Assembly (NCBI RefSeq): GCF_002205645.1
Contig: NZ_NIOF01000002.1
Span: 124,001-188,000 of the forward strand
Length of the DNA: 64,000 nucleotides
Source of the DNA: Roseateles aquatilis
GTDB lineage: Bacteria; Pseudomonadota; Gammaproteobacteria; Burkholderiales; Burkholderiaceae_C
Direction of reading: 5' to 3'
Position numbers and translations under genes: made by a program. Shown here one piece after another: positions 1 to 13,694 of this stretch. Positions within the stretch are counted from its first letter, which is position 1; the number at the start of each line of letters is the position of its first letter. The notes beneath the pieces are model-generated. The model was given only the letters and a program-made list of their open reading frames with translations. It ran no database searches and was not told where the DNA came from.

Positions 1-77
1 GGTGAAATTGGTAGACACGCTATCTTGAGGGGGTAGTGGCGAAAGCTGTGCGAGTTCGAGTCTCGCCGTCGGCACCA
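1..77 (+). tRNA. tRNA-Leu(GAG), 5' end cut by window
   Basis: The D-arm, anticodon stem (CTATC/GGTAG) with loop TTGAGGG (anticodon GAG), a long variable arm typical of class II tRNAs, the T-arm GTTCGAGTC and the 3' end GGCACCA are all visible. About eight bases of the 5' acceptor strand lie outside the window. A tRNA-Leu just before nuoA is common in Burkholderiales, where secG usually lies further upstream; that part is inference because it is off the window. Confidence 0.93.
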
Positions 78-365
78 AAATAAATCGGCCTGCCATGGTC
101 TTCGCGATCTAGCCGGAAAGCCGGATCGATGATGATCGAGCAGGACGAAGGCCTCGGGAAAAATAGTCCACGTCATAGGCGTGTGCGAATATCCGGGGGC
201 CAAGGCGGGCGCGGTCCGTGAGCGATTGGATAATCGCTGGCGGCGCGCCCGTTGCTTTTGCCGAATCGTTGGTCGGCCGCGGCCAATCATCGGCGACACG
301 TTGGGAATTGGATTTGTCGGGCGAAAACGGCAATCTCCAAGCCCGGCATCAAACGAGAGCAAGTC
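78..365. other. Spacer between tRNA-Leu and nuoA, probable nuo promoter region
   Basis: This 288-bp stretch has a lower GC content than its surroundings and no ORF with convincing coding character. It must carry the promoter of the nuo operon. A GATAAT hexamer at 229-234 is a possible -10 box, but I see no good -35 at the right distance, so no promoter is called. No clear terminator for the tRNA is visible. Confidence 0.5.
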
Positions 366-725
366 GTGAGCCTGGAACAGTACCTCCCCGTCATCCTTTT
401 CATCCTGGTCGGTTGCGGTGTGGGTATCGCCCCGCAAGTGCTCGGCTTCCTGGCCGGCCCGCGTCGCCCTGACGCGGCAAAGAACTCCCCCTACGAATGC
501 GGCTTCGAGGCCTTCGAGGACGCGCGCATGAAGTTCGACGTGCGCTACTACCTCGTCGCGATCCTCTTCATCCTGTTCGACCTGGAAATCGCCTTCCTGT
601 TCCCGTGGGCCGTCTCGCTGCGCGAGATCGGGCCGGCCGGCTTCTGGGCGATGATGATTTTCCTGGGCATCCTGGTCGTGGGCTTCGCCTACGAGTGGAA
701 GAAGGGCGCCCTGGACTGGGAATGA
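366..725 (+). CDS. nuoA: NADH-quinone oxidoreductase subunit A
   Basis: Small membrane-arm subunit of respiratory complex I. The 119-residue protein has three predicted transmembrane segments and the family motif around '[10 protein letters not shown]' in the loop after the first one, where the conserved Cys lies. The GTG start at 366 gives the usual family length; the upstream in-frame codons back to 252 are not conserved NuoA sequence. It is the first gene of a complete nuoA-N operon. The gap to nuoB is unusually long (125 bp) and carries strong hairpins. Confidence 0.97.
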   Translation: MSLEQYLPVILFILVGCGVGIAPQVLGFLAGPRRPDAAKNSPYECGFEAFEDARMKFDVRYYLVAILFILFDLEIAFLFPWAVSLREIGPAGFWAMMIFLGILVVGFAYEWKKGALDWE

Positions 726-753
726 CAGGCCCCGGCGGTCTGTGAACGCATCA

Positions 754-783
754 GGACACGGCGCCCGTTTCGGGCGCGTGTCC
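754..783 (+). other. Strong hairpin between nuoA and nuoB
   Basis: The arms at 754-767 and 771-783 pair over 13 bp with a single bulged G and a TTT loop. A second imperfect hairpin follows at 788-823 (GGGAAGGGC against GCCCTTGCCC). Neither is followed by a T-run, so a simple intrinsic terminator is unlikely. An RNA-processing, stability or attenuation role is inference. Confidence 0.6.
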
Positions 784-850
784 GTTAGGGAAGGGCGCTG
801 GCGCAGGCGCGTGGCCCTTGCCCGCTGATCTCGAAAGATGGGAATTCGAT

Positions 851-1327
851 ATGGGTAACGAAGGCGTATTGAAGGAAGGCTTCATGACCACCCAGCTGGA
901 CAAGCTGGTGAACTGGTCCAAGACCGGTTCGTTGTGGCCGATGACCTTCGGTCTCGCCTGCTGTGCGGTCGAGATGATGCATGCGGGCGCGGCCCGCTAC
1001 GACATCGACCGCTTCGGCATGCTGTTCCGCCCCAGCCCGCGTCAGTCCGACCTCATGATCGTGGCCGGCACGCTGTGCAACAAGATGGCGCCGGCGCTGC
1101 GCAAGGTCTACGACCAGATGGCCGAGCCGCGCTGGGTGCTCTCGATGGGCTCCTGCGCGAACGGTGGCGGCTACTACCACTACAGCTATTCGGTCGTGCG
1201 GGGCTGCGACCGCATCGTCCCGGTCGACGTCTATGTCCCGGGCTGTCCGCCGACCGCCGAGGCGCTGCTCTACGGCATCCTGCAACTGCAGGCCAAGATC
1301 CGCCGCGAAAACACCATCGCGCGCTAA
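851..1327 (+). CDS. nuoB: NADH-quinone oxidoreductase subunit B
   Basis: Peripheral-arm subunit carrying the terminal [4Fe-4S] cluster N2, which hands electrons to quinone. Of the 158 residues, the four cluster ligands are visible: the Cys37-Cys38 pair (LACCAVE), Cys102 (MGSCANGG) and Cys132 (VPGCPP). The ATG at 851 gives the usual beta-proteobacterial length and begins MGNEGVL; an in-frame TTG at 818 would add 11 non-conserved residues. Interacts with NuoCD and NuoI. Confidence 0.98.
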   Translation: MGNEGVLKEGFMTTQLDKLVNWSKTGSLWPMTFGLACCAVEMMHAGAARYDIDRFGMLFRPSPRQSDLMIVAGTLCNKMAPALRKVYDQMAEPRWVLSMGSCANGGGYYHYSYSVVRGCDRIVPVDVYVPGCPPTAEALLYGILQLQAKIRRENTIAR

Positions 1328-1349
1328 GCAGAGTCCAGGCAAGCACCCC

Positions 1350-1946
1350 ATGAGCATCAAACTCGACACCCTGCAGGCGGCGCTGGAGTCCGTCCTGGGC
1401 GGCCAGATCGTCGCGCTCAAGCGCGAGCTGGGCGAAATCACGATCACCGTCGCGGCGAAGGACTACTTCAACGTCGCCAAGATCCTGCGCGATCACTCGG
1501 AGCTGCGCTTCGAGCAACTGATCGATCTGTGCGGTCTCGACTACTCGGCCTACAAGGACGGCGCCCATGACGGCGCGCGTTTCGCCGTCGTGTCGCACCT
1601 GCTGTCGATCAACAAGAACTGGCGCCTGCGCCTGAAGGTGTTCGCGACCGACGACGACTTCCCGTCGGTGGCCGCCGTGACGCCGCTGTGGAACGCGGCC
1701 AACTGGTTCGAGCGCGAGGCGTTCGACCTGTACGGCATCATCTTCGAGGGCCATGAGGACCTGCGCCGCATCCTGACCGATTACGGCTTCATCGGCCATC
1801 CGATGCGCAAGGACTTCCCGGTGTCGGGCCATGTCGAGATGCGCTACGACCCCGAGCAGAAGCGCGTCATCTACCAGCCGGTGACGATCGAACCGCGCGA
1901 GATCACCCCGCGTGTGATCCGCGAAGACAACTACGGCGGGCTGTAA
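1350..1946 (+). CDS. nuoC: NADH-quinone oxidoreductase subunit C
   Basis: The 198-residue 30-kDa subunit of the complex I peripheral arm. The family signature with ERE-FDLYG, followed by the RRILTDYGF and GHPMRKDFP segments, is present near residues 120-160. NuoC and NuoD are separate genes here, not fused as in E. coli, as usual for beta-proteobacteria. A longer in-frame ORF starts at 1164 but overlaps nuoB and is not conserved; the ATG at 1350 is chosen. Three bases separate it from nuoD. Confidence 0.97.
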   Translation: MSIKLDTLQAALESVLGGQIVALKRELGEITITVAAKDYFNVAKILRDHSELRFEQLIDLCGLDYSAYKDGAHDGARFAVVSHLLSINKNWRLRLKVFATDDDFPSVAAVTPLWNAANWFEREAFDLYGIIFEGHEDLRRILTDYGFIGHPMRKDFPVSGHVEMRYDPEQKRVIYQPVTIEPREITPRVIREDNYGGL

Positions 1947-1949
1947 ACC

Positions 1950-3206
1950 ATGGCCGAAATCAAGAACTACACCCTGAACTTCGGGCCGCAGCATCCGGCC
2001 GCGCACGGCGTGCTGCGCCTGGTGCTGGAGCTGGACGGCGAAGTCATCCAGCGCGCCGACCCCCACATCGGCCTGCTGCACCGCGGCACCGAGAAGCTGG
2101 CCGAGTCCAAGACCTTCATCCAGTCGCTGCCCTACATGGACCGCCTGGACTACGTGTCCATGATGGCCAACGAGCATGCGTACTGCCTGGCCATCGAGAA
2201 GATGCTGGGCATCGAGGTGCCCGAGCGCGCGCAGTACATCCGCGTGATGTTCTCCGAGCTGACCCGCATCCTGAACCACCTGCTGTGGCTGGGCGCGCAC
2301 GGGCTGGACTGCGGCGCGATGAACATCCTGATCTACTGCTTCCGCGAGCGGGAAGACATCTTCGACATGTACGAAGCGGTCTCCGGCGCGCGCATGCACG
2401 CGGCCTACTTCCGTCCGGGCGGCGTCTACCGCGACCTGCCGGACGCGATGCCGCAGTACAAGGTCAGCAAGATCAAGAACCAGAAGGCGATCGACAAGCT
2501 CAACGAGAACCGCCAGGGCTCGCTGCTCGATTTCATCGACGACTTCTGCAAGCGCTTCCCCAAGAACGTCGACGACTACGAGACGCTGCTGACCGACAAC
2601 CGGATCTGGAAGCAGCGCACCGTGGGCATCGGCGTGGTGTCGCCCGAGCGCGCGCTGAACCTGGGCCTGACCGGCCCGATGCTGCGCGGCTCCGGCATCG
2701 CGTGGGACCTGCGCAAGACGCAGCCCTACGACGTGTACTCGAAGATGGACTTCGACATCCCCGTCGGCACCAACGGCGACACCTACGACCGCTACGTCGT
2801 GCGCGTCGAGGAAATGCGCCAGGCCTGCCGCATCGTCGAGCAGTGCGTGGCCTGGCTGCGCGCGAATCCCGCCGGCGCGGTCATCACGGACAACCACAAG
2901 GTGGCTCCGCCGTCGCGCGTCGCGATGAAGACCAGCATGGAAGAGCTGATCCACCACTTCAAGCTGTTCACCGAAGGTTTCCGCGTCCCCGAGGGCGAGG
3001 CCTATGCCGCGGTGGAGCACCCGAAGGGCGAGTTCGGCATCTACCTGGTCAGCGACGGCGCCAACAAGCCGTACCGCCTGAAGATCCGCGCGCCGGGCTA
3101 CTCGCATCTGGCCGCGCTGGACGAGATGGCCCGCGGACACATGATTGCCGACGCCGTGGCCGTGATCGGCACGATGGACATCGTGTTCGGTGAAATTGAC
3201 CGTTGA
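1950..3206 (+). CDS. nuoD: NADH-quinone oxidoreductase subunit D
   Basis: The 49-kDa subunit (418 residues), related to the large subunit of NiFe hydrogenases, which forms the quinone-binding pocket with NuoB. The N-terminal [13 protein letters not shown] motif contains the His of the quinone site; [10 protein letters not shown] and the C-terminal DIVFGEIDR are typical. Length and both termini match the family. It is tightly spaced between nuoC and nuoE. Confidence 0.98.
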   Translation: MAEIKNYTLNFGPQHPAAHGVLRLVLELDGEVIQRADPHIGLLHRGTEKLAESKTFIQSLPYMDRLDYVSMMANEHAYCLAIEKMLGIEVPERAQYIRVMFSELTRILNHLLWLGAHGLDCGAMNILIYCFREREDIFDMYEAVSGARMHAAYFRPGGVYRDLPDAMPQYKVSKIKNQKAIDKLNENRQGSLLDFIDDFCKRFPKNVDDYETLLTDNRIWKQRTVGIGVVSPERALNLGLTGPMLRGSGIAWDLRKTQPYDVYSKMDFDIPVGTNGDTYDRYVVRVEEMRQACRIVEQCVAWLRANPAGAVITDNHKVAPPSRVAMKTSMEELIHHFKLFTEGFRVPEGEAYAAVEHPKGEFGIYLVSDGANKPYRLKIRAPGYSHLAALDEMARGHMIADAVAVIGTMDIVFGEIDR

Positions 3207-3217
3207 GTGGTGAAGCG

Positions 3218-3745
3218 ATGAGCAGCACTGAATTTGTCTTGAGCGAGGCCACCCGGGCCCGCTTCGCCCGCGAGGTCGCCAAGTACCCGGCCGAGCAGGC
3301 GCAGTCGGCCGTGATGGCCTGCCTGTCCATCGTCCAGCAGGAGCAGGGCTTCGTGTCCCGCGACGCGGAGGATGCGATTGCCGTCTACCTCGGCATGCCG
3401 GCGATCGCCGTCTACGAGGTCACGACCTTCTACAACATGTACAACCAGCGCAAGCTGGGCCTGTTCAAGCTGAACGTCTGCACCAACCTGCCGTGCCAGC
3501 TGCGCGACGGCCAGAAGGCGCTGGACCACCTGTGCTCGAAGCTGGGCGTGGAAGAGGGCGGCACGACCGCCGACGGCCTGTTCACCGTGCAGAAGAGCGA
3601 GTGCCTGGGCGCCTGCGCCGACTCGCCGGTGATGCTGGTCAACGACCGCCAGATGGTGAGCTTCATGAGCAACCAGCGGATGGACGAACTGGTGGACGCG
3701 CTGAGGGCGCACCACGCCACGACCAACGCCGCCGGCAAGAACTGA
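3218..3745 (+). CDS. nuoE: NADH-quinone oxidoreductase subunit E
   Basis: Thioredoxin-fold [2Fe-2S] subunit of the NADH dehydrogenase module, carrying cluster N1a. The ligands are Cys88 and Cys93 (CTNLPC) and Cys129 and Cys133 (ECLGAC). The ATG at 3218 gives 175 residues; the upstream TTG at 3203 overlaps the nuoD stop and would add five residues. A purine-rich GGTGA lies just ahead of the chosen ATG. Confidence 0.96.
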   Translation: MSSTEFVLSEATRARFAREVAKYPAEQAQSAVMACLSIVQQEQGFVSRDAEDAIAVYLGMPAIAVYEVTTFYNMYNQRKLGLFKLNVCTNLPCQLRDGQKALDHLCSKLGVEEGGTTADGLFTVQKSECLGACADSPVMLVNDRQMVSFMSNQRMDELVDALRAHHATTNAAGKN

Positions 3746-3757
3746 GGGAACGCGACG

Positions 3758-5131
<1,374 letters not shown>

Positions 5132-5154
5132 TCCGGAGCCGCTGAGAACAAGCT

Positions 5155-7482
5155 ATGGTTGAAATCGAACTCGACGGCCAGAAGGTCGAAGTGCCCGAAG
5201 GCAGCATGGTGATGCATGCCGCCGAGAAGGCCGGCACCTACATCCCGCACTTCTGCTATCACAAGAAGCTGAGCATCGCGGCCAACTGCCGCATGTGCCT
5301 GGTGGACGTGGAGAAGGCGCCCAAGCCGCTGCCCGCCTGCGCCACACCGGTGACGCAGGGCATGATCGTCCGCACCAAGAGCGAGAAAGCCATCAAGGCC
5401 CAGCAGGGCGTGATGGAGTTCCTGCTGATCAATCACCCGCTGGACTGCCCCATCTGCGACCAGGGCGGCGAATGCCAGCTGCAGGATCTGGCCGTCGGCT
5501 ACGGCGCCGGCCAATCGCGCTACTCGGAAGAGAAGCGCGTGGTGTTCCACAAGAACGTCGGCCCGCTGATCTCGATGGAAGAGATGAGCCGCTGCATCCA
5601 CTGCACGCGCTGCGTCCGCTTCGGCCAGGAGATCGCCGGCCAGATGGAGCTGGGCATGGCCCACCGCGGCGAGCACAGCGAGATCCAGACCTTCGTCGGC
5701 CGCACCGTGGACTCGGAGCTGTCGGGCAACATGATCGACATCTGCCCGGTCGGCGCGTTGACCAGCAAGCCCTTCCGCTACAGCGCCCGTACCTGGGAGC
5801 TGTCGCGCCGCAAGAGCGTCAGCCCGCACGATTCGACCGGCGCCAACCTGGTGGTCCAGGTCAAGAACAACGAAGTGCTGCGCGTCGTCCCGCTGGAGAA
5901 CGAAGCCGTCAACGAGTGCTGGATCGCCGACCGCGACCGCTTCTCGTATGAGGCGCTGAACAGCGACGAGCGCCTGACCACGCCGATGCTCAAGCAGGGC
6001 GGCACGTGGAAGCCGGTGGATTGGACCACCGCGCTGGAGTACGTCGCCAATGGCCTGAAGCAGATCAAGACCGAGAAGGGTGCCGCGTCCATCGCCGCGC
6101 TGGGCTCCGAGCACAGCACCGTCGAGGAACTGCACCTGCTGGCGCAGCTGGTGCGCGGCCTGGGCAGCGAGAACGTCGACACGCAGCTGCGCGTCGTCGA
6201 TCCGGCGCTGCGCGCCGCCGACGGCAAGGCCTTCTGGCTGGGCACCTCGATCGCGTCCCTGTCGCAACTGGACCGCGCCTTCGTCGTCGGCTCCTTCCTG
6301 CGCAAGGACCACCCGCTGTTCGCGCAACGCCTGCGTCAGGCCGCCCGTCAAGGCGCCCGGATCGTGGCGCTGGGCGGCACGCAGGACGATTGGCTGATGC
6401 GCGTCGCCACGCGCATCACCGCCGCCCCGTCCGCCTGGGTCGCCGAACTGGCCAACGTGGCCGCCGCGATCGCCGCTTCCAAGGGCGTAGCCGCGCCGGC
6501 GCAGGGCGAGGCGACGGATGCCGCCAAGGCCGTCGCCGAGACGCTGCTGTCCGGCGAGCGCAAGGCGGTGCTGGTCGGCAATGCCGCGATCCAGCATCCG
6601 CAGGCCGCGACGCTGCTGTCGCTGGCGAACTGGATCGGCGAGCAGACCGGCGCCAGCGTCGGCGTGCTGTCCGCCGCGGCGAACACCGTCGGCGCGCAAC
6701 TGGTCAAGGCCCAGCCGGGCCAGGGCGGCCGCGGCGCGGCCCAACTGCTGAACGACCAGCCCGCCAAGGCGCTGCTGCTGCTGAACACCGACCCGGTGCT
6801 GGACGGCGCGAACGCCGCCGCGGCCCGCAAGGCGATCAACGCGGCCGAGATGGTCGTCGTCCTGAGCCCGTTCAAGAGCGGTCTGGACTACGCCGACGTG
6901 CTGCTGCCGACGGCCCCGTTCACCGAGACCTCCGGCAGCTTCGTCAACGCGGAAGGCCGTCTGCAGAGCTTCGTCGGCGTGGCCAAGGCCCGCGGCGAGA
7001 CCCGTCCGGGCTGGAAGATCCTGCGCGTGCTGGGCAACCTGCTGGGCTTGCAAGGCTTCGAGTTCGACAGCTCCGAGCAGGTGCGCACCGCCGCCCTGGG
7101 CTCGACGCTGGACCTGAGCGAGCGCCTGGGCAACGCCGTCGGCGCCATGTCGGCGGCCGCGGCTCCCGCGCAAGGCCTGGAGCGTCTCACCTCGGTGCCG
7201 GTCTACGCGACCGACGCGCTGGTGCGCCGCGCCACCTCGCTGCAGCTGACGCGCGACGGCCGCGACGCGGCCGTGGCCTACCTGCCGCAGGCGCTGTGGA
7301 ACGAGCTCGGCCTGGCCGAGAAGGGCGCGCAGGTGCGCGTGTCGCAGGCCGGCGGCGACGCCGTGCTGTCCGCGCAGCTGGACGCCACGCTGCCCGCGAC
7401 CGTGGTGCGCATCCCCGCCGGCGTGCCCGAGACCGCGGCGCTGGGCGCCCTGACCGGCGCGATCGCTGTGACCAAGGCCTGA
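5155..7482 (+). CDS. nuoG: NADH-quinone oxidoreductase subunit G
   Basis: The 75-kDa subunit (775 residues), the electron wire of the peripheral arm. Ligands for [2Fe-2S] N1b are Cys34, Cys45, Cys48 and Cys62. Those for N5 are His94, Cys98, Cys101 and Cys107. Those for N4 are Cys147, Cys150, Cys153 and Cys197 (ICPVGAL). The rest is the molybdopterin-oxidoreductase-like domain, which binds no Mo cofactor in complex I. I do not see the extra N7 cysteine motif of E. coli NuoG in the region after residue 220. Confidence 0.98.
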   Translation: MVEIELDGQKVEVPEGSMVMHAAEKAGTYIPHFCYHKKLSIAANCRMCLVDVEKAPKPLPACATPVTQGMIVRTKSEKAIKAQQGVMEFLLINHPLDCPICDQGGECQLQDLAVGYGAGQSRYSEEKRVVFHKNVGPLISMEEMSRCIHCTRCVRFGQEIAGQMELGMAHRGEHSEIQTFVGRTVDSELSGNMIDICPVGALTSKPFRYSARTWELSRRKSVSPHDSTGANLVVQVKNNEVLRVVPLENEAVNECWIADRDRFSYEALNSDERLTTPMLKQGGTWKPVDWTTALEYVANGLKQIKTEKGAASIAALGSEHSTVEELHLLAQLVRGLGSENVDTQLRVVDPALRAADGKAFWLGTSIASLSQLDRAFVVGSFLRKDHPLFAQRLRQAARQGARIVALGGTQDDWLMRVATRITAAPSAWVAELANVAAAIAASKGVAAPAQGEATDAAKAVAETLLSGERKAVLVGNAAIQHPQAATLLSLANWIGEQTGASVGVLSAAANTVGAQLVKAQPGQGGRGAAQLLNDQPAKALLLLNTDPVLDGANAAAARKAINAAEMVVVLSPFKSGLDYADVLLPTAPFTETSGSFVNAEGRLQSFVGVAKARGETRPGWKILRVLGNLLGLQGFEFDSSEQVRTAALGSTLDLSERLGNAVGAMSAAAAPAQGLERLTSVPVYATDALVRRATSLQLTRDGRDAAVAYLPQALWNELGLAEKGAQVRVSQAGGDAVLSAQLDATLPATVVRIPAGVPETAALGALTGAIAVTKA

Positions 7483-7495
7483 GGACGAGACGACG

Positions 7496-8590
7496 ATGGA
7501 AAACCTATACAACCTCGGCGCCACGCACCTGGGCGCCGTCTGGCCGGTGATCTGGAGCCTGCTCAAGATCGTCGCCGTGATCCTGCCGCTGCTGGGTTGC
7601 GTCGCCTACCTGACCCTGTGGGAGCGCAAGGCCATCGGCTGGTCGCAGATCCGTCCGGGCCCGAACCGCGTCGGTCCCTTCGGCCTGCTGACCCCGATCG
7701 CGGACGCGGTGAAGCTGATCTTCAAGGAGATCATCGTCCCGTCGGCCGCCAACAAGAGCCTGTTCTTCCTCGGCCCGGTCATGACCATCATGCCGGCGCT
7801 GGCCGCCTGGGCGGTCGTGCCCTTCGGCCCGGGCGCCGCGGTCGCCGACGTCAACGCCGGCCTGCTGTTCCTGATGGCCATCACCTCGCTGGAGGTCTAC
7901 GGCGTGATCATCGCCGGCTGGGCGTCGAACTCGAAGTACGCCTTCCTGGGCGCGCTGCGCGCCTCGGCCCAGATGGTGTCCTACGAAATCGCGATGGGCT
8001 TCGCGCTGGTCATCGTGCTGATGGTCACCGGCTCGATGAACATGACCGACATCGTGGTGAGCCAGGAGACCGGCACCTTCGCGTCGCACGGCGTGAACTT
8101 CCTGTCCTGGAACTGGCTGCCGCTGCTGCCGGTGTTCATCGTGTACTTCATCTCCGGCCTGGCCGAGACCAACCGCCACCCGTTCGACGTCGTCGAAGGC
8201 GAGTCGGAAATCGTGGCCGGCCACATGATCGAGTACTCGGGCATGTCGTTCGCGATGTTCTTCCTGGCCGAGTACGCCAACATGATCCTCGTCTCGGCCC
8301 TGGCCGTGGTGATGTTCCTGGGCGGCTGGTCCGCGCCGGTGTCCTGGAGCCTGTTCGGCATGGAGACCCCGTCGTTCATCCAGCAATCGATGGCCTTCTG
8401 GAACTGGTTCTGGCTGTTCTTCAAGACCTTCTGCGTCGTGACCTGCTTCCTGTGGGTGCGCGCCACGTTCCCGCGCTTCCGCTATGACCAGATCATGCGT
8501 CTGGGCTGGAAGATCTTCATCCCGATCACGCTGATCTGGCTGGTGATCGTGGGTCTGTGGATCCAGTCCCCGTTCAATATCTGGAAGTAA
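7496..8590 (+). CDS. nuoH: NADH-quinone oxidoreductase subunit H
   Basis: Membrane subunit (364 residues, about eight to nine predicted helices) that connects the quinone site to the proton-pumping arm. The conserved loop segments [18 protein letters not shown] and [18 protein letters not shown] are present; the acidic residues in the latter are part of the quinone/proton-coupling region in the family. Thirteen bases separate it from nuoG. Confidence 0.98.
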   Translation: MENLYNLGATHLGAVWPVIWSLLKIVAVILPLLGCVAYLTLWERKAIGWSQIRPGPNRVGPFGLLTPIADAVKLIFKEIIVPSAANKSLFFLGPVMTIMPALAAWAVVPFGPGAAVADVNAGLLFLMAITSLEVYGVIIAGWASNSKYAFLGALRASAQMVSYEIAMGFALVIVLMVTGSMNMTDIVVSQETGTFASHGVNFLSWNWLPLLPVFIVYFISGLAETNRHPFDVVEGESEIVAGHMIEYSGMSFAMFFLAEYANMILVSALAVVMFLGGWSAPVSWSLFGMETPSFIQQSMAFWNWFWLFFKTFCVVTCFLWVRATFPRFRYDQIMRLGWKIFIPITLIWLVIVGLWIQSPFNIWK

Positions 8591-8596
8591 TCCGAG

Positions 8597-9094
8597 GTGT
8601 CCGCTGTGAGCTCCATCAAGGACCTAATCAAGAGCTTCATGCTCACCGAGCTGTTCAAGGGCATGGCCCTGACCGGCCGGCATTTCCTGTCGAAAAACAT
8701 CACGGTGCAGTTCCCGGAAGAGAAGACGCCGTTGTCGCCTCGCTTCCGCGGCCTGCATGCGCTGCGCCGTTATGAGAACGGCGAGGAGCGCTGCATCGCC
8801 TGCAAGCTCTGCGAGGCCGTGTGCCCGGCGATGGCCATCACCATCGAGTCCGATGTCCGCGCCGACGGCTCGCGCCGCACGACGCGCTACGACATCGACC
8901 TGACCAAGTGCATCTTCTGCGGTTTCTGCGAGGAGAGCTGCCCGGTGGACTCGATCGTCGAGACCGACATCTTCGAATACCACGGCGAAAAGCGTGGCGA
9001 CCTGTACTTCACCAAGGACATGCTCCTGGCGGTGGGCGATCGCTACGAACCCCACATCGCAGCCACCAAGGAGGCCGACGCCAAGTACCGCTGA
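8597..9094 (+). CDS. nuoI: NADH-quinone oxidoreductase subunit I
   Basis: Ferredoxin-like subunit carrying two [4Fe-4S] clusters (N6a/N6b). The ligand sets are Cys66, Cys69, Cys72, Cys76 and Cys105, Cys108, Cys111, Cys115, both in CxxCxxCxxxCP form. The GTG at 8597 gives 165 residues beginning [10 protein letters not shown] second GTG at 8606 with a GAGG eight bases ahead is an equally possible start and would remove three residues. The stop codon lies inside the first copy of a repeated element described under 9089-9134. Confidence 0.96.
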   Translation: MSAVSSIKDLIKSFMLTELFKGMALTGRHFLSKNITVQFPEEKTPLSPRFRGLHALRRYENGEERCIACKLCEAVCPAMAITIESDVRADGSRRTTRYDIDLTKCIFCGFCEESCPVDSIVETDIFEYHGEKRGDLYFTKDMLLAVGDRYEPHIAATKEADAKYR

Positions 9095-9134
9095 CCGGTC
9101 GGCGGCGTCGCGGTCAGCGTCCCCCGCTGACCGG
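9089..9134 (+). repeat. Three-copy repeat with alternative hairpins between nuoI and nuoJ
   Basis: CGCTGACCG occurs at 9089-9097, overlapping the nuoI stop, and again at 9125-9133. Its exact inverse CGGTCAGCG lies between them at 9111-9119. The middle copy can pair with either the first (13-nt loop) or the last (5-nt loop), so two mutually exclusive 9-bp hairpins are possible. No T-run follows. A regulatory function is inference. Confidence 0.7.
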
Positions 9135-9170
9135 ATGTCGCGCGCCGGCGGCCTGCTTGCAGGAACCCGC

Positions 9171-9809
9171 ATGGATATCACCACCGCGCTGTTTTACGTT
9201 TTCTCTTTCGTGCTGCTGGGCTCCGCGCTGCGAGTCATCACGGCACGCTCCACGGTCCACTCGGCCTTGTTCCTGATCCTGGCCTTCTTCAACGCGTCCT
9301 GCCTGTGGATGCTGCTGAAGGCCGAGTTCCTGGCCATCACCCTGGTGCTGGTCTACATCGGCGCCGTCATGGTGCTGTTCCTGTTCGTGGTCATGATGCT
9401 GGACTTCGAGTCCACGCAGGTCCGTGACAACATCTGGAAGCACATGCCGCTGGCCGGCCTGGTCGGCGCGCTGATCGCGCTGGAGATGGCCGCGGTGCTG
9501 ATGGGCGGCTTCCGCCTGACCGACGCGCCGGTGCCCGACGCCGCCGCGCTCAAGCTGGGCAACGCCAAGCTGCTGGGCATCGCGCTGTACACCAACTACC
9601 TGTTCCCGCTGCAGATCGCGGCGGTGCTGCTGCTGGTGGCGATCATCGCGGCGATCGCGCTGACGCTGCGGGGCCGCAAGGACTCGCGTCACCAGGATCC
9701 GTCGCAACAGGTCAAGGTCAAGAAGGCCGATCGCCTGAAGATCGTCAAGGTCGCACCGACCGTGGAACAACCGGCCGCGCCGGTCGAGAAGAACGAAGGG
9801 GCCGCATGA
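9171..9809 (+). CDS. nuoJ: NADH-quinone oxidoreductase subunit J
   Basis: Membrane subunit with five predicted helices (212 residues). The third helix segment [19 protein letters not shown] is the highly conserved NuoJ helix. The C-terminal 45 residues are a charged, Lys/Val/Pro-rich cytoplasmic tail. The ATG at 9171 has AGGA six bases upstream; an ORF open back to 8994 overlaps nuoI and is not used. It overlaps nuoK by four bases (ATGA), implying translational coupling. Confidence 0.96.
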   Translation: MDITTALFYVFSFVLLGSALRVITARSTVHSALFLILAFFNASCLWMLLKAEFLAITLVLVYIGAVMVLFLFVVMMLDFESTQVRDNIWKHMPLAGLVGALIALEMAAVLMGGFRLTDAPVPDAAALKLGNAKLLGIALYTNYLFPLQIAAVLLLVAIIAAIALTLRGRKDSRHQDPSQQVKVKKADRLKIVKVAPTVEQPAAPVEKNEGAA

Positions 9810-10120
9810 TGGGTGCTCTGACTCTGAGCCATTTCCTGACGCTGGGCGCGATCCTGTTCGCGTTGTCGGTGATCGGCATCTTCCTGAACCGCAAGAACCT
9901 GATCGTGCTGCTGATGGCCATCGAGCTGATGCTGCTGGCGGTCAACCTGAACTTCGTGGCCTTCTCCCACTATCTGGGCGACATGGCCGGCCAGGTGTTC
10001 GTGTTCTTCATCCTCACCGTGGCGGCCGCCGAGTCCGCCATCGGCCTGGCCATCCTCGTCGTGCTGTTCCGCAATCGCAGCAGCATCAACGTGGAAGAGC
10101 TGGACGCCCTGAAGGGCTGA
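9806..10120 (+). CDS. nuoK: NADH-quinone oxidoreductase subunit K
   Basis: Small three-helix antiporter-related subunit (104 residues; 103 if the second ATG at 9809 is used). The two membrane glutamates important for proton translocation are present in the contexts [13 protein letters not shown] and [10 protein letters not shown]. It overlaps the nuoJ stop. Confidence 0.97.
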   Translation: MMGALTLSHFLTLGAILFALSVIGIFLNRKNLIVLLMAIELMLLAVNLNFVAFSHYLGDMAGQVFVFFILTVAAAESAIGLAILVVLFRNRSSINVEELDALKG

Positions 10121-10145
10121 CGAGCGTCAGGAAGCGAGAAAAACA

Positions 10146-12194
<2,049 letters not shown>

Positions 12195-12212
12195 CACGGG
12201 CGGAGAATAAGA

Positions 12213-13682
12213 ATGTTGCTAAGTCTGTCCATTTGGCTGCCCATCGTCTGCGGTGGCCTGCTGCTCGCGCTCGGACGCGACAAGAATGCCGGCGCGGTGC
12301 GCTGGCTGGCGCTGATCGCGGCGATCGCGTCCTTCCTGGTGACGCTGCCGGTGATCACCGGTTTCGATACTTCCACCGCGGCGATGCAGTTCGTCGAGAA
12401 CTTCGCCTGGATCGAGCGTTTCAACATCCACTACCACCTGGGCGTGGATGGCATCTCGATGTGGTTCGTGCCGCTGACGGCCTTCATCTCGATCATCGTG
12501 GTGATCGCGGCGTGGGAAGTGATCGAGACGCGCGTGCACCAGTACATGGGCGCGTTCCTGATCCTGTCGGGCCTGATGATCGGCGTGTTCTGCGCGCTCG
12601 ACGGCATGCTGTTCTACGTGTTCTTCGAGGCCACGCTGATCCCGATGTACATCATCATCGGCGTCTGGGGCGGACCGCGCCGGGTGTACGCGGCCTTCAA
12701 GTTCTTCCTGTACACGTTGGCCGGCTCGCTGCTGATGCTGATCGCGCTGCTGTACCTGTACAGCCAGTCCGGCAGCTTCGAGATCCTGAACTGGCACAAG
12801 CTGCCGCTGGGCATGCCGGCGCAGACGCTGCTGTTCTTCGCCTTCTTCGCGGCCTTCGCGGTGAAGGTGCCGATGTGGCCGGTGCACACGTGGTTGCCCG
12901 ACGCTCACGTGGAGGCGCCCACCGGCGGTTCCGTCGTGCTGGCGGCGATCATGCTGAAGCTGGGCGCCTACGGCTTCCTGCGCTTCTCGTTGCCGATCGC
13001 GCCGGACGCGGCCCGTCATTACGACTGGTTCATCATCGGCCTGTCGCTGATCGCGGTGATCTACATCGGCCTGGTGGCGATGGTCCAGCGCGACATGAAG
13101 AAGCTGGTGGCCTACTCGTCGGTCGCCCACATGGGCTTCGTGACGCTGGGTTTCTTCATCTTCAACGAGCTGGGCGTGGCCGGCGGCATCGTGCAGATGA
13201 TCGCCCACGGCTTCGTGTCGGGCGCGATGTTCCTGTGCATCGGCGTGCTGTACGACCGCGTGCACTCGCGTGAGATCGCCGACTACGGCGGCGTCGTCAA
13301 CACGATGCCCAAGTTCGCGGCCTTCGCGGTGTTCTTCGGCATGGCCAACTGCGGCCTGCCGGCGACGGCCGGTTTCGTCGGCGAGTGGATGGTGATCCTG
13401 GGCGCCGTGGCGCACAACTTCTGGATCGGCCTGCTGGCGGCCACGGCGCTGATCTTCGGCGCGGCCTACACGCTGTGGATGATCAAGCGCGTCTACTTCG
13501 GCCCGATCGCCAACGACAACGTCCGCAAGCTGACCGACATCAACGGTCGCGAGTTCGTGATGCTGGCCGTGCTGGCGGCCGCGGTGCTGTGGATGGGCGT
13601 CTATCCCAAGCCCTTCACCGACGTGATGCATCAATCCGTGGCCGAGCTGCTCAAGCACGTCGCGGTGTCCAAGCTTCAATAA
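12213..13682 (+). CDS. nuoM: NADH-quinone oxidoreductase subunit M
   Basis: Antiporter-like membrane subunit (489 residues, about 14 helices). The conserved pumping residues appear in FFEATLIPMY (Glu), KVPMWPVHTWLPDAH (Lys) and the family segment VAYSSVAHMGF. A GGAG ribosome site precedes the ATG. Seventeen bases follow nuoL. Confidence 0.98.
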   Translation: MLLSLSIWLPIVCGGLLLALGRDKNAGAVRWLALIAAIASFLVTLPVITGFDTSTAAMQFVENFAWIERFNIHYHLGVDGISMWFVPLTAFISIIVVIAAWEVIETRVHQYMGAFLILSGLMIGVFCALDGMLFYVFFEATLIPMYIIIGVWGGPRRVYAAFKFFLYTLAGSLLMLIALLYLYSQSGSFEILNWHKLPLGMPAQTLLFFAFFAAFAVKVPMWPVHTWLPDAHVEAPTGGSVVLAAIMLKLGAYGFLRFSLPIAPDAARHYDWFIIGLSLIAVIYIGLVAMVQRDMKKLVAYSSVAHMGFVTLGFFIFNELGVAGGIVQMIAHGFVSGAMFLCIGVLYDRVHSREIADYGGVVNTMPKFAAFAVFFGMANCGLPATAGFVGEWMVILGAVAHNFWIGLLAATALIFGAAYTLWMIKRVYFGPIANDNVRKLTDINGREFVMLAVLAAAVLWMGVYPKPFTDVMHQSVAELLKHVAVSKLQ

Positions 13683-13694
13683 GGGCCCAACACA

